Source of the DNA: Castanea sativa
Taxonomy: Eukaryota > Streptophyta > Magnoliopsida > Fagales > Fagaceae
NCBI RefSeq assembly: GCF_040712315.1
Contig: NC_134013.1
Coordinates: forward strand, 34,011,001 to 34,075,000
Direction of reading: 5' to 3'
DNA length: 64,000 nucleotides
In this document: one piece after another, positions 1 to 10,830 of the stretch
Position numbering within the stretch: the stretch's first letter is position 1
Layout of the letters: the number at the start of each line of letters is the position of its first letter
Position numbers and translations under genes: made by a program
Notes under the pieces: generated by a model
The model's input: only the letters and a program-made list of their open reading frames with translations
Databases searched by the model: none
What the model was told of the DNA's origin: nothing

Positions 1-711
1 TTTCCATCTATCCCTCTCTTCCTTTTGTAAACCCATTTAAAACCAACAGGTTTAATGCCGTTAGGCGCCTTTACAAGATCCCATACATGATTGGAATCCA
101 TAGAATCCAATTCAAATTTCATAGCTTGGACCCAATGATGTGCATCTATATCACTCATTGCTTCATCATAAGTGTAAGGATCCGATTCAGCCTCTTCTGA
201 GATAGCTTTATAAGTTTCTCCCAAACCTATGAATCTTATAGGAGGCCGAACAATTCTTTCACTGCGACGAGGCACCTGTGTATTAGACATCTCATGAGTA
301 ATATCTTGTGGTGTATCTAATACAGTCACATCATCCCTAATTTCATCCATTGGTTGTTCAACTATCGGTTCATTCATTTCAGTCAAGACAACTCTACTTC
401 TAGGAGTAAAATTATTCATATAGTCATTTTCCAAGAATTTGGCATTTGTGCTAACAAACACTTTATTATCCTTATGACTATAGAATAAACCTCCAATTGT
501 TCCTTTTGGATACCCTACAAAAAATACCACTTCTGTTTTAGACTGTAACTTGTCAGACTTTCCTTTCAACACATGTGTTGGACAACCCCAAATGTGGAGA
601 TGTCTCATACTAGGCTTACGCCCATTCCACAACTCTACAAGTGTTTTAGGAATAGACTTCGAAGGTACTAAATTCAGAAGATACATTGCAGTATTTAAGG
701 CATATCCCAAA
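1..711 (-). pseudogene. copia pol: integrase C-terminal part, linker and start of RT
   Basis: After the frameshift near 712-720 the minus strand stays open to the window edge. It encodes the end of the integrase region (ELWNGRKPSMRHLHIWGCP, typical of copia), an acidic linker, then the opening of RVT_2 (HHWVQAMKFELDSMDSNHVW, then GFKWVYKRKRG). The RT catalytic box lies left of the window and cannot be judged. This second half shows no in-frame stop, unlike gag. Confidence 0.88.
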
Positions 712-1750
712 AAAAAATTGGTAGAGTCGAATAACTTAACATAGACCTAACCATATCTAAAAGAGTCCTATTCCTTCTTTCTGCTACACTATTTTGTTGT
801 GGAGTTCCAGGTGCAGTCAACTGGGATATAATCCCATTTTCAGTCAAGTAATCCTTGAAATCACCAAGAAGGTATTCGCCACCTCGATCAGATCGAATGG
901 CCTTTATGTGTTTACCCAATTGATTCTCAACTTCAGCCCTAAACTCTTTGAACTTTTTAAAGGCTTCGGACTTCCGTTTCATTAGGTACACATAACCAAA
1001 TCTAGAGTAATCATTAGTGAAAGTAATGAAATACTCATAGCCACCTCTTGCTTGGATTGACAAAGGACCACATACATCTGAATGTACTAGTTCTAGCAAA
1101 TCTTGGGCTCTTCTACCCTTTGCATTAAAAGGTCGTTTGGTCATTTTACCTTCCAAACAAGATTCGCAAACTGGAAAACCATCAAAGTCCATGGGCTGTA
1201 AAAGTCCATCTTTGATTAGTCTTTGAATCCTACTTGAATTAATATGACCTAAACGCAAGTGCCATAGATATGCATCACTAGTAGAAGGAAACTTTCTCTT
1301 TAATGATTTCACATGAGAGTTACTATCTAATTCAGAATTGTATAATTCATGCTTATCAGGAGTTAAAATATAAAGACCATCTACAATATTGCCGTAACGT
1401 ATAAACACTTTATCCTTCTTTATTACAACATTGTCTTTCAGGATAACACAATATCCATGTTTACCTAAGTAAGTTGCAGAAATTAAATTCCTACGAACAT
1501 TAGGTACATACAAACAGTCTTCCAATATTAAAACTCTAGACTTAAAACACAAATTAAACACTCCAACAGCTTCAACCGGAATCTTGCTCCCATAAGCCAA
1601 AGTAAGAAATAATTCTCCCTCATTCAACTTTTTGGTCTCCTGGAACCCCTGCAAAGAATTGCAGATATGATTAGTACAACCTGAATCCACACACCAGGAA
1701 TCTGTTGGATTCTGTACCAAACATATTTCAAGAAGAAATGAACTTTTCAT
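712..1750 (-). pseudogene. copia protease, GAG-pre-integrase and integrase core
   Basis: The open frame (about 351 residues from an internal Met) begins next to the aspartic protease motif WCVDSGCTNHIC (D-S-G active site). It continues with the GAG-pre-integrase zinc region (LWHLRLGH then CESCLEGK, an HHCC pattern) and the integrase core with all three catalytic acids visible: HSDVCGP, RSDRGGEY and the Glu of VAERRNRTL. The reading stops early because a run of T (712-720 on the plus strand) shifts the frame in front of the conserved GYALNTAMYLLN block. The domain set and order are those of a copia polyprotein. Confidence 0.92.
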
Positions 1751-2568
1751 ACCCTTATTCTTGGCAGCCTTGAATATTGGACAATTCCTCTTCTAATGTC
1801 CTTTCTCACCACAATGGAAACACTTTCCTTTGGTTTTCTTTCCTTTGTTGGCAACTCCTAAGGCGATTTGTTTACCATCTTTCTTAGTGAAGTCCTTCTT
1901 CTTCTTACCCTTGCCTTTCGACTTAGGTTGAGAAGTAGAAGCTTCACCCACATTGGCTTCAACACTAGAAGTACCAAGAATGCCTTCCGCCGCCACTAAC
2001 TCATTCATTAATTCAGACAAAGAATAAATCTTTTTGTTCATATTATAATTAAGTCTAAATTCCTTGAATGATTCTGGTAGGGACTAGAGTATCATATCCA
2101 CTTGGGATTCTCCATCAATGTCGGCACTTAAAACTTCTAATGTGTTCAGATTAGCAATCATCCTAAGACAATGCTCTTTCACTGAACTTCCTGCAGCCAT
2201 TTTGGTATTATAAATTTGCCTCATGGTTTCTTGCCTTGCAGAACGGCCTTGCTCACCAAACATCTCCTTCAGACTATGCATTATGTCCGAAGCAAGTTCT
2301 ACATCCTGCATTTGATGCTGTAGAACATTTGAGATAGATGCTAGGATGTAGACTTGGCCATCTCATTAGATTTCTGCCAACGATCATATCGCTGTTTTTC
2401 CTCAAGAAGAGCATCTAATGAAGGAAAGTTAGGACATGGTTGAGTAAGCACATATTTGTGCTCTTCAGCAGTAAGAACAATGTCCAAATTTCTTTTCCAG
2501 TCAACATAGTTGGATCCAGTCAGTTTGTTTTAGTTAAGAATAGAAACAAGTGGGCTAAATGATGCCAT
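1751..2568 (-). pseudogene. copia gag, broken by several stops and a frameshift
   Basis: Gag begins with an ATG whose complement is 2566-2568 (MASFSPLVSILN). It runs through the gag core (YVDWKRNLDIVLTAEEHKYV, then AKQETMRQIYNTKM-like text) to a CCHC zinc knuckle (CFHCGEKGH, with KRNC after a stop). Four lesions are visible: TAA in place of CAA after SILN, a one-base loss near 2355, TAG in place of CAG near 2083, and TAG in place of TGG inside the knuckle near 1795. Gag would form the particle that packages element RNA. This copy cannot make it. Confidence 0.85.
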
Positions 2569-3873
2569 GACAAAATCTGAAAATAATAAATAGGAATATA
2601 ATAAGTAAACTGGACATTATCAATTTAGCATATAAGCATATAATATGGAAACTTAATAAAACCATAAAATAATATATACAACGACAACCCAATCTCATAT
2701 TCAATATCCCTCAGCATAGAGTGAACATAAAATACTATAATTGATTGAAAACTATTCTCATTATTAGTGCTATCATGATAACTTTTATCAAACACTAATA
2801 ATATGCCGTTTTACATTTAGCCTCTAAGTAATAATATTAAGAACTCAGCATAGAGGATACTATAATACTTATTCTAGTGTATACCATTGTCTAGAATCAT
2901 GTGTAACCACATTTCATCCCTTTAACAGGCTTTTTTTGTAGTACCATGATAAAACACCCTCCGCATGGAATGCAAAGCTCGAAATTAAGACAAGGTGTTT
3001 ATCAAACCACTATAAACCAGGAAATTCAATCTTGTAGGACCATGAAATAAATACTCTCCGCATGGAATGCTAAGCTCGAGGCAAAGACAAAGTATCTATT
3101 TCACACTACAATGAATCAACAATGGAGGCCGTGAGATCCAACTCTTGTATCTCTCTCCCACTAGATATTTTAAATTAAAGGTTTTTAAGGTCAAGAACCA
3201 TAATAATTCTAGACACGTTGAAAAAATAATCCTAATCTAATTAGGAATAAATTTCTTAATCCTAGCATTAACGTATATAAATATATATAACGTAATAAAA
3301 ACCCCTATTATATATAAAAATTTATATTATATTATATATAATATAATATACAAATTAATATATATAATATATAATTATTACATTATATATATATATATAT
3401 ATATATATAACTTATATAGAGTTGAATCCACGGATTCAATTTTTCTAAGGCATGCAAAATGGCCAAGCCATGCAAAGAAAACCAATCCACGTAACCATAT
3501 TCAACCATGCAATCCATGCATTAAGTCCAATCCGTGCAATTAAGAATTCAAGCAGTACAAAAAAACTGAAGCAGTTATATCCAAGCATGAATAACTACCA
3601 AAAGGCATTGCAATCCGTGGGCCATGAAACAAAAAAAAACTTCCAACCCGAAACAGTGATTTTACAAACAATTGCTTTATAATTTCCATTCAATCTCACT
3701 TGCAATCCGTGCACTATTGGTGTCATGCAAAATAATATATCACATATATTGATCAATGCACACAAGGTTTATGGAATAATATCTTTATGCAAAAATTTGA
3801 AAACACAAAGATAACAGTTTTTCTTAAATTCTAAAATTTAATCATATATTATACAATCATGATATGAAAACCT
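2569..3873 (-). other. copia 5' untranslated leader, AT-rich, no gene
   Basis: Untranslated stretch between primer site and gag start. It holds two imperfect copies of a motif containing CTCCGCATGGAATGC (near 2958 and 3056), each followed by AAGCTCGA and a short spacer, and an AT-rich block with a TA run at about 3385-3410. No open frame with recognisable content was seen on either strand. Confidence 0.6.
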
Positions 3874-3886
3874 GGCTCTGATACCA
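3874..3886 (-). other. primer binding site (initiator Met tRNA type)
   Basis: On the minus strand the bases read TGGTATCAGAGCC, the complement of the 3' end of plant initiator-Met tRNA. They lie two bases inside the LTR end, where a copia primer site belongs. This fixes the strand of the element and the inner LTR border. Confidence 0.93.
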
Positions 3887-3888
3887 AT

Positions 3889-4470
3889 TGAAGGAAAAAT
3901 TCTGGTTTTGTATCTCATACAAAACCCACAGCGAAAGCAACGAATTATGATCTATTTCATTCATGATTGATAACGTGCACAATGTAAATTTCAGAATTTA
4001 ATAACAAGATAGCGTACCTTGGTGTGGAGAAATTCAAAACAAAAATTAGAAGCACTTGGGAACACTTTTAATCTTCACTCCAATTCCACTTTACGCCCAA
4101 GATGTGTGGTCTCTCAATCAGTTTTTCAAAGGGAGAATGAAAGTGTGTCTCACACTCTCTCACACACCGTTTTTTATTTCTCTTTTTCACTTATAAAAAT
4201 TCTATATGTTTCTCCCTTTATAACTAACTGATTATCTAATTGGGCTGGCCTATTAGGCCTTTCCAATTGGGCTTTAGTGTGTGGTTTGGAGTGGGACCAA
4301 AAGGGACCAATAAGACACTAGCTCCAATGGGCCTTGGGCTTTTCCGTCAACTCTTGACAAGTCCAAAGTTACCATTAATTATATTTAATACCACTATATA
4401 AATATAATTGCACTCTAGGCCTTATTAATAAATTATATCCCAAGACTTTATTATACATGCAACTCCTTCA
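3889..4470 (-). repeat. 5' LTR of the copia element
   Basis: The segment has 7-bp inverted ends (TGAAGGA and TCCTTCA) and abuts the primer site. It contains a promoter-like region and transcript-leader text rich in GTGTGAGAGAG. The inner border at 3889 is firm. The outer border is less so: the AT-rich text continues to about 4572, where another CA occurs just before the sequence turns GC-rich at about 4580, so the LTR may be about 100 bp longer. The other LTR is outside the window. Confidence 0.75.
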
Positions 4471-4589
4471 TAAAATATTCGTAGTAACATAAAGTCATAA
4501 ATGTAGACTGCCACTTTGTAAATTACTACATCTTATCCTTGAGTACCCGGTTTAATTCTTTAAAGTTATTCATCTAAAGAGTCCGAGCC

Positions 4590-5800
4590 CCAAAAAGGGG
4601 CCAAAATTGCAAGGGGAGCACAAACGAGGTCTTGTAGTTGTGGAGAGAGGACATGACCATCGCCCCAAGGTCCAAAGCTGGAGTCCCCCCTAGTGTTGAA
4701 TGGAGCTCCACTTCCCCTAGATTCCTCTATAAGGGACTTCTAGAAGGGGAAGGCGGGTTATGTGGCCAATGCCTTGGAGAAGCCACTGTTTCTTTCTCAA
4801 GACATGGCTGACCTGAGGTCGCTGAAGAAACACGAAGTGTTTCTAACCTTGAAAAGGGACTTGGCATTGGTAAGTTTTTTTTTCTCTCCCCCCTTTTTCG
4901 TTTTTTACTAAGTGTTCCAATCATTTCATCTTATATATATATTTTTTTAACAAATGCAATTCAAGCTGCGCACTTGGCCAAGGAATTGGTGAGCACCTCC
5001 CACAAACAAATGAAAGAGGATGAGGGACGACACATAGTTGTCGTGGAGTCCTTCACATTGGCTGAACAGAGGATCAAGGACCTCAACACTAAGCTAACCA
5101 AGGCCAACAGGGAGAGAAAGAGTGCCGAAGCTACTTTAGAGGGAGCTAGCACCAACAACTGCACTAGATTGAGGACCAACTTACTATAGCCAATGAGCAA
5201 ATAGGGGCTCTAAAGAAGAAGCTGGAAGAGGCAGAGGAGGCTATAGACAAAGCTGAGTAGTTTGGGTATAAGGTCGAGGTAGTAGAGACAGAGGAACACT
5301 TGAGGGCCCAGGTCGCTGGGGTGTGTAGAGGCTACTGCTTCCAAGTGTGGAATGAAGCATTAAACCAAGCTGGGGTGGATGCTTCTTCCCCACTTAGGAG
5401 GGTAGAAAATGCCTTCTATCCCTCAGCCCTTCGCATAGCAAGTCCCCCGAGCACCCAGACTGAGGCCGTTCCCAAAGCCCTTGAGTCTAACTAGGCTACC
5501 TCCGCTAATGCTGCTCCTTCCTCTACTGTTCCCCCCAAGGAGGCTGAGCAAGCCGATGCTGTGGAGAAAGAAAAAGAGCCAGCCAAAGAGACAACCCTTG
5601 AGCCAACAATGCTTCCACCTACATCCAAAGATTCTTCTAAGGAGAAAGGAGCTTCTTAGAGCCAGGAACTGGTATAGGTCACCCACCCTTCACTGCCAAG
5701 GAGGATCCAAAGGGTAAAGGTATAGCCCAAGTAGCTATGCCTAGGACAACTGCCAAAGTAGCTGCAAAGACCAATCCTCCCTCCAAAACCAAATAGAACC
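4590..5800 (+). pseudogene. antisense extra ORF of the Tat element, spliced and degenerate
   Basis: On the plus strand, opposite to pol, coding text runs before and after an intron-like gap. The first part reads LRSLKKHEVFLTLKRDLAL, ends at 4869 and is followed by GTAAG. Coding resumes near 4956 (AIQAAHLAKEL). It continues with a charged coiled-coil-like stretch, KKKLEEAEEAIDKAE, CFQVWNEALNQAGVDASS, and a Pro/Lys/Glu-rich tail. The resumption point lacks a clean AG acceptor. Stops at AE*FGY, ESN*ATS and GAS*SQ look like CAG to TAG, and there is a frameshift near 5145. Antisense ORFs in this location are known in Tat elements; their function is unsettled. The N-terminal part is lost at the copia insertion. 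Confidence 0.72.
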
Positions 5801-6235
5801 TTAGTTATATTTTGTGGTTGTAGTTTTTTATTTTTATTTTTTATACGTAGTTCTTTTTATGTGTATTTGTTATTTGTGTTCTTAAGCATGTACTTTCTTT
5901 GCCTTTTCAAGGCCTTACTTAATGAAAAGCATTAAATTCTTTTATTATTCAGTGTGTTTAGATAAAACAAAACATTATGTCCTTCCTGATCAGTGTTTTA
6001 CTGATATAAGCATAACTTATAGCCTCTTTTGATTAAGATATATCTTCATTCTTAACTTTGACAAACGTTTATGCAAGTTGTAATCTGAATGTTACATTTC
6101 ATGTAATCAGTAGTGCAATAGACTAACCTTTCCAAGCCTATGACATTTAATAACTTGTAATTTAACTTAAAAGCATACTTTGTGTACCTGAGATTGGTAG
6201 CTCAAAAGATTATGTGTACTTCAAGATTCCCTTCT
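5801..6235. other. non-coding tail beyond the antisense ORF
   Basis: AT-rich text after the antisense ORF, with pyrimidine-rich plus-strand sequence and candidate polyadenylation-like words near 5920-5945. No gene is visible on either strand. Confidence 0.4.
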
Positions 6236-7090
6236 TAATTTTAAACAAAGGTGAAGCACCTGTCCATCCAAGGCATATGATTCGAGGAGACTAGCATATC
6301 CAAGACTTCACTTAACACTCCACTTAGTAGTAGGTTCAGATAGTAGTAGGTGTTAATTTACTCAAGGCAAAATGTTCGAGGAACACGACCCCACGAAAGC
6401 AGGTTTATTACCCAAGAACATTTCATGGATATACTTGCAAATGCTTTAAGTGATGCTCATGGGCATTTCTTCAGTTAAGTTATTATGACAAGAGTCTTGG
6501 TTGTCCATTGCAGATAGATTAAGTACTAACTTACCCAAGGTATGTCGTCCGAGGAGCCAAGCATGACCAAAGTTTTGTTTAATACTTAGTTTAGTAGACA
6601 GACATTAATTTACCCAAGGCATGTGGTCCGAGGAACCAGGCATAACTGAGGTTCTGTTTAACGCTCTGATAACTAGAGAAGAATTAATTTACCCGAGGTA
6701 TGTGGTCCAAGAAACCAGACATGACCAAGGTTCTCTTTAGCACTTAAAGGAACAAGAAGCATTAATTTACCCAAGGTATGTAGTCCAAAGAACTAGGCAT
6801 GACCAATGTTCTATTTAACACTTAGGCAAATAATAAGCATTAATTTACCCAATGTATGGGGTCTGAGAAACCAGGTATGACCAAGATTTTGTTTAACACT
6901 TAGATGAATAAGAAATATTAATTTACCCAAGGTATGTGGTTCGAGGAACTAGACATGATCAACGTTTTGTTTAACACTTGGATGAATGAGAAGTATTAAT
7001 TTACCCAAGGTATGTGGTCCGAGAAACCAGGCATGACCAATATTTTTTTTAACAATTGGATGAACAAGAAGTACAGTATATAACAATAGA
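6236..7090. repeat. 78-bp tandem repeat array in the Tat 3' region
   Basis: The word TTAATTTACCC recurs at about 6605, 6684, 6762, 6840, 6918 and 6996, a spacing of 78-79 bp. Each unit also has a GGTATGTGGTCCGAGGAACC-like core and a TGTTTAACACTT-like end. Copies before 6600 are longer and more diverged. It lies between integrase and the antisense ORF, the place where Tat/Ogre elements are known to grow hypervariable tandem repeats. Confidence 0.88.
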
Positions 7091-7990
7091 AACAAAAATA
7101 TGGCAGGAATGCCTTTCATTAATAATAGTACCTTCATAGTTTATTTACATTCCACGGGCGTGATATAACATTTTCATCTAAGTCTTCCAAAAAGTAAGCA
7201 CCTGTGCCAGCTACTGAGGTGATGCGGTATAGCCCTTCCCAATTGGGTCCCAGCTTCCCACAAGAAGGGTTCTTTGCAGTACCCACGACCTTTCTCAATA
7301 CCAAGTCTCTTGGGGCTAAGGGCCTTTCCCTCACTTTCGTATCATATCCTTGCCTAAGTTTCTGCTGATAACATGCCAGTTGGATCATAACTGCTTCCTT
7401 TCTTTCATCAACCAAATTTAAGCTTCTCCCCAGTAACTTACCATTGCTGTCAGGGGTGAACATGCTCATCCTCAATGTTGGGAACCTCGTCTCTAAAGGG
7501 ATCATTTCATCAATTTTGTAGGTCATTGAGAAGGGTGTCACCCCCGTTGACTGACGATGAGTAGTCCGATATGTCTAGAGAACATGTGGCAGCTCTTCTA
7601 CCTATCTACCCTTTGCCTCATCCAATCTCTTCTTAATTCCATTCCAACGTCCACATATTTTGTGAAATAATAAGTTCCGACCAGAAACCATCTTCGATTT
7701 CCTACAGCTTTAGGAAATGGTCCTACAATTTTCAAGCCCCATTGAGCAAATGGCCATGGACTAGATAGAGGATTGAGGATTCCCTTTGGCTGATGAATGT
7801 TCGAAGCAAATCTTTGGCATTGATCACACTTCTTCACATATTCCTATGCTTCTTTCTGTATACTTGGCCACTAATACCCTTGGGTGAGGGCCTTATGGGA
7901 TAGTGACCTGCCCCTTTTTATGACTTCCACAGATCCCCTCATGTAACTCCTCCAGAAGTAACTCCATTGCTTAAGGATAGACATGGAGCA
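7091..7990 (-). pseudogene. gypsy integrase with most of the catalytic core deleted
   Basis: The minus strand encodes the zinc-binding N-terminal end (MKKCDQCQRFASNIHQP), the start of the core (WPFAQWGLKIVGPFPKAVG, then TYYFTKYVDV) and then jumps to text usually found after the core (KKRLDEAKG, VEELPHVL, YRTTHRQSTGVTPFSMTY). The C-terminal part (ERKEAVMIQLACYQQK through LEDLDENV) follows. Roughly 80 residues, including the second catalytic Asp and the Glu, are absent. Two Trp codons before and after VEELPHVL are TAG. This integrase cannot work. Confidence 0.85.
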
Positions 7991-8039
7991 AGTATGGTCC
8001 AGAAAAGGAATGTCTGTACAACTTTTGCTCCTTGAACAA

Positions 8040-8740
8040 CTAGAAATGAGGAGCTTTCCTCCGTACCTTATCTGCCTCTCCTTTCTCATCAGGCAGAGTG
8101 CCTTCCTTGAGAAACAGGACCAAAGGATCCATCCAGTTAGGATCGACCATGATTTGATGAACTTGGACCTTCTCCTTCTTCTCGTTAGTAGGTTTATGCA
8201 AATCTTCAACGAGTATAACTCGTGGTAAGCCTTGTCTAGAAGAGGTTACCAAAGTAGCCAGAGAGTTAACATGAGTATTTCTGCTCCTCGAGATTTTTTG
8301 CAAAGTAAAAAACTCAAAACTTGACTGCAAGCGCTTAGTTTTATTCAAATATCCTTGCATTCTCAAATCCCTAGCTTCTAACTCTCCCTTCACTTGGCCT
8401 ACCACCAACCTCGAGTCCAAGAACACTTTCACTACCTTTCCTCCCATTTTCTAAACCATGGTCATCCCTACCAACGAAGCTTCATACTCGACTTCATTGT
8501 TCGTGGCCGAGAAACCCAATCTTTAAGATTTCTCAATAGTGATCTTGTATAGGGATACCACCACTAGCCCCACCCTAGATCCTCTATGATTAGCTGCACC
8601 TTCAACATACAATTTCCAAGATAAGGGTCGTTGTAGAGAAATTGTACCAACTGGTTTTCCTCCTAAGTTTTGCTCCTCATCCTCCATCTCTACTGGAGAC
8701 TCAGTAAATTCTGCCACTAAATCTGCAAGAACTTGGCCCT
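8040..8740 (-). pseudogene. second (plant-type) RNase H of the Tat element
   Basis: An RVT_3-like RNase H is readable on the minus strand: WKLYVEGAANHRGS, then NEVEYEASLVGM, VFLDSRLVVGQVKGE and HVNSLATLV. A stop sits after TIEKS. The family normally has Asp at the first and last of these sites (YVDGA, HADALA); here they are Glu and Asn, so the active site is damaged as well as the frame. This extra RNase H next to the ordinary one is the diagnostic Tat-lineage feature. Confidence 0.8.
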
Positions 8741-10148
8741 TAATAGAGGGCTAAGACATATACTTAATGTCAAAGGCCCTTAAAATTTTTCCCCACTTGG
8801 CAATTCTCCTTGTATAATTAGCCTTTCGAAGTAATGACTGAAGATGAAGTTATGTTAAAACCACAACTGTGTGAGCTTGGAAATAATGAGGGAGCTTCCG
8901 TGTAGCATGCACCACAGCCAAAATAGCCTTCTCTAGAGGGAAATAATGAACCTCTGCTTCGTGTAGTGACTTGTTCACGTAATAGACTAGCCGTTGTACT
9001 CCATTGTCTACCCTTACCAGTACTAGGCTAACTGCATGGAAAGCCACAACAATATAAGCGAAAAGAACCTCTTCCTCCTTAGGTCTGGACATAATGGGTA
9101 GCCGAGAAAGGTAATCCTACAACTACTGAAAGGCCAAAGCACATTCTTCTGTCCACTCAAATCCTTTCCATTTTGCAACAATTGGAAGAAAGACCTATAT
9201 CTGTATGCGGACAGAGAGATGAATTGGTTCAGGGCTACCGTCATTCCTGTCAACTTCTGGACTTCCTTAGGATTCCGAGGAGGTTGTAAATTATTGATTG
9301 CCTTAATTTGATCTGGAATAACTTAAATTCCATGATAAGTGAGCATATAATGCAGAAATTTGCCTGAATTGACGCCAAAAGAACACTTAGAAGCATTAAG
9401 GCATAGCTTGTACTTTCTCAACACTTCAAAAATACTTCCGAGGTCCTTCACATGCTCGAACTCTACCTTAATTTTACCACCATATCATTTATGTAGACTT
9501 CAATATTTTTGCAAGGTTGAGGTTCAAACATCCTACTCATCATTCAGTTCATAGGGCATCACTTTGTAATGGTAATTCCCAGTGGGCGTAACAAAAACAG
9601 TCTTCTCCTGATCATCCAGAGCCAATGGTATTTGATGGTAACCCTAAAAGGTATCCAAAAAGCTCATCCGAGGATGACCAACTATTGCATCCACCAACTG
9701 GTCTATCTGAGGTATCGAGAAGGGATCTTTGGGGCAGGCCTTGTTGATCTGTGAAGTCCATACATACTCGCCATTTCCCATTCTTTTTCTTTACCACCAT
9801 CTTGGTGGCCAGCCACTTAGGGTAAAACACTTATTTTATTGCTCTTACCCTCTTAAGTTTGATCACCTCCTCTTTAACAGAATCAGAATGTTCCTTGGAA
9901 GAGCGCTGAGGTGGTTGCTTCTTAGGAGTGATAGATGGACTAATGTTTAGATGATGACAGATAAAATTTGGATCCACATCGGGAGCTTCATAAGCACTCC
10001 ATGCGAACACATCAATGTTCTTCTTGAGGAAAACAACCAGTTCTTCCTTCTCTTGAGAAGGCAACTGAACTCCCACTTGGAAAAACTTCTCCTTATCATT
10101 ATCAATGCTGATTTTCTCTAACTCTTCACATCTGGCCCCTTTTACCAC
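8741..10148 (-). pseudogene. gypsy reverse transcriptase and first RNase H, broken
   Basis: The N-terminal RT part is open (FLKKNIDVFAWSAYEAPDVD, then the HHLNISPSITP block). Frame changes and stops follow through VKKKNGKWRVCMDFTD to the catalytic box near 9485, which reads EVYINDMVVK: the YIDD/YVDD box has become YIND. The first RNase H is readable at 8850-9092 (VYYVNKSLHEAEVHYFPLEK, AILAVVHATRKLPHYFQAH). The order RT then RNase H ahead of integrase is Ty3/gypsy. No activity is possible. Confidence 0.85.
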
Positions 10149-10830
10149 AACATTCGAGCACAGTGCGGTTTTCCTTAATTGCTATAAATCCCTCTCTGTA
10201 GAGGCCAAAGATTCACCTCCAGACTGATGTCTAATTGCAGCCACCAAACACTGTCTGGCCATAGATTGACTACCAATCAACTCCTCAACTTGGTCCCTTG
10301 AAGAATACTTCACTTTTAAGTGCAAGGTGGAAGAAACAACCCTATGGCATGAAGCCAAGGTCATCTACCACAATAAAGTCTACTTTCACAACCTTCAACC
10401 TTGCCTGAACAAGTAATCTAATCTGGCCCCTTGGGATGAATGTCTTCCCATCAAACCCCACCAAAGGAGAATCATAGCAGGCCAGGTCCTCAGGCTTCAG
10501 CTTGAGCCCCTTGTATAGGTTAGGCTACATGATTTCTGCGCCACTGCCTTGATCTACCAAAACCCTCTTCACTTCATACTCTTCAATCTTGAGGGTAACC
10601 ACTAAGGCATCATCATGTGGTTGCAGGGTTCCCACCTTATCCTCATTAGAAAAGTTTAGAGTTGGTTGGACTTTGATTCTACCGCTCTTAGAATCAGGAG
10701 TCAAGTCCTCAGCATGTGGGCGGACTATAGACATCACTCTAGATGGATAGGAACCAGCCCTACTTGGGGCAGCAAGAATAACACTAATCGTCCCCAAGGA
10801 TGGTCATGAAGAAGCATCCCTCTAATGTGC
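10149..10830 (-). pseudogene. gypsy aspartic protease region
   Basis: The minus strand encodes a retropepsin-like segment: VVTLKIEEYEVKRVLVDQGSGAEIM, shown here only by its core VLVDQGSGAEI, where D-x-G-S/A is the active-site loop. After one stop it continues LYKGLKLKPEDLACYDSP and FDGKTFIPRGQIRLLVQ. This protease would process Gag-Pol. Further stops occur toward RT. Confidence 0.8.

Larger units (their letters stand above)
1..4470 (-). mobile_element. Ty1/copia LTR retrotransposon, 3' part outside window
   Basis: Read on the minus strand the order is 5' LTR, initiator-Met tRNA primer site, leader, gag, protease, integrase, start of reverse transcriptase. Integrase before RT identifies the copia superfamily. 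The rest of RT, RNase H and the 3' LTR would lie left of position 1. The copy is dead: it carries nonsense codons in gag, a stop at the zinc knuckle and a frameshift in a T-run at 712-720. It appears to be inserted in the 3' part of the Tat gypsy element that continues from about 4575. The left TSD partner is outside the window, so the insertion cannot be closed. Confidence 0.93.

Noticed and set aside
5423..5686. Minus-strand 87-codon frame with a hydrophobic segment
   Set aside because: It is the complement of the Pro/Lys-rich antisense ORF, which has the family resemblance.
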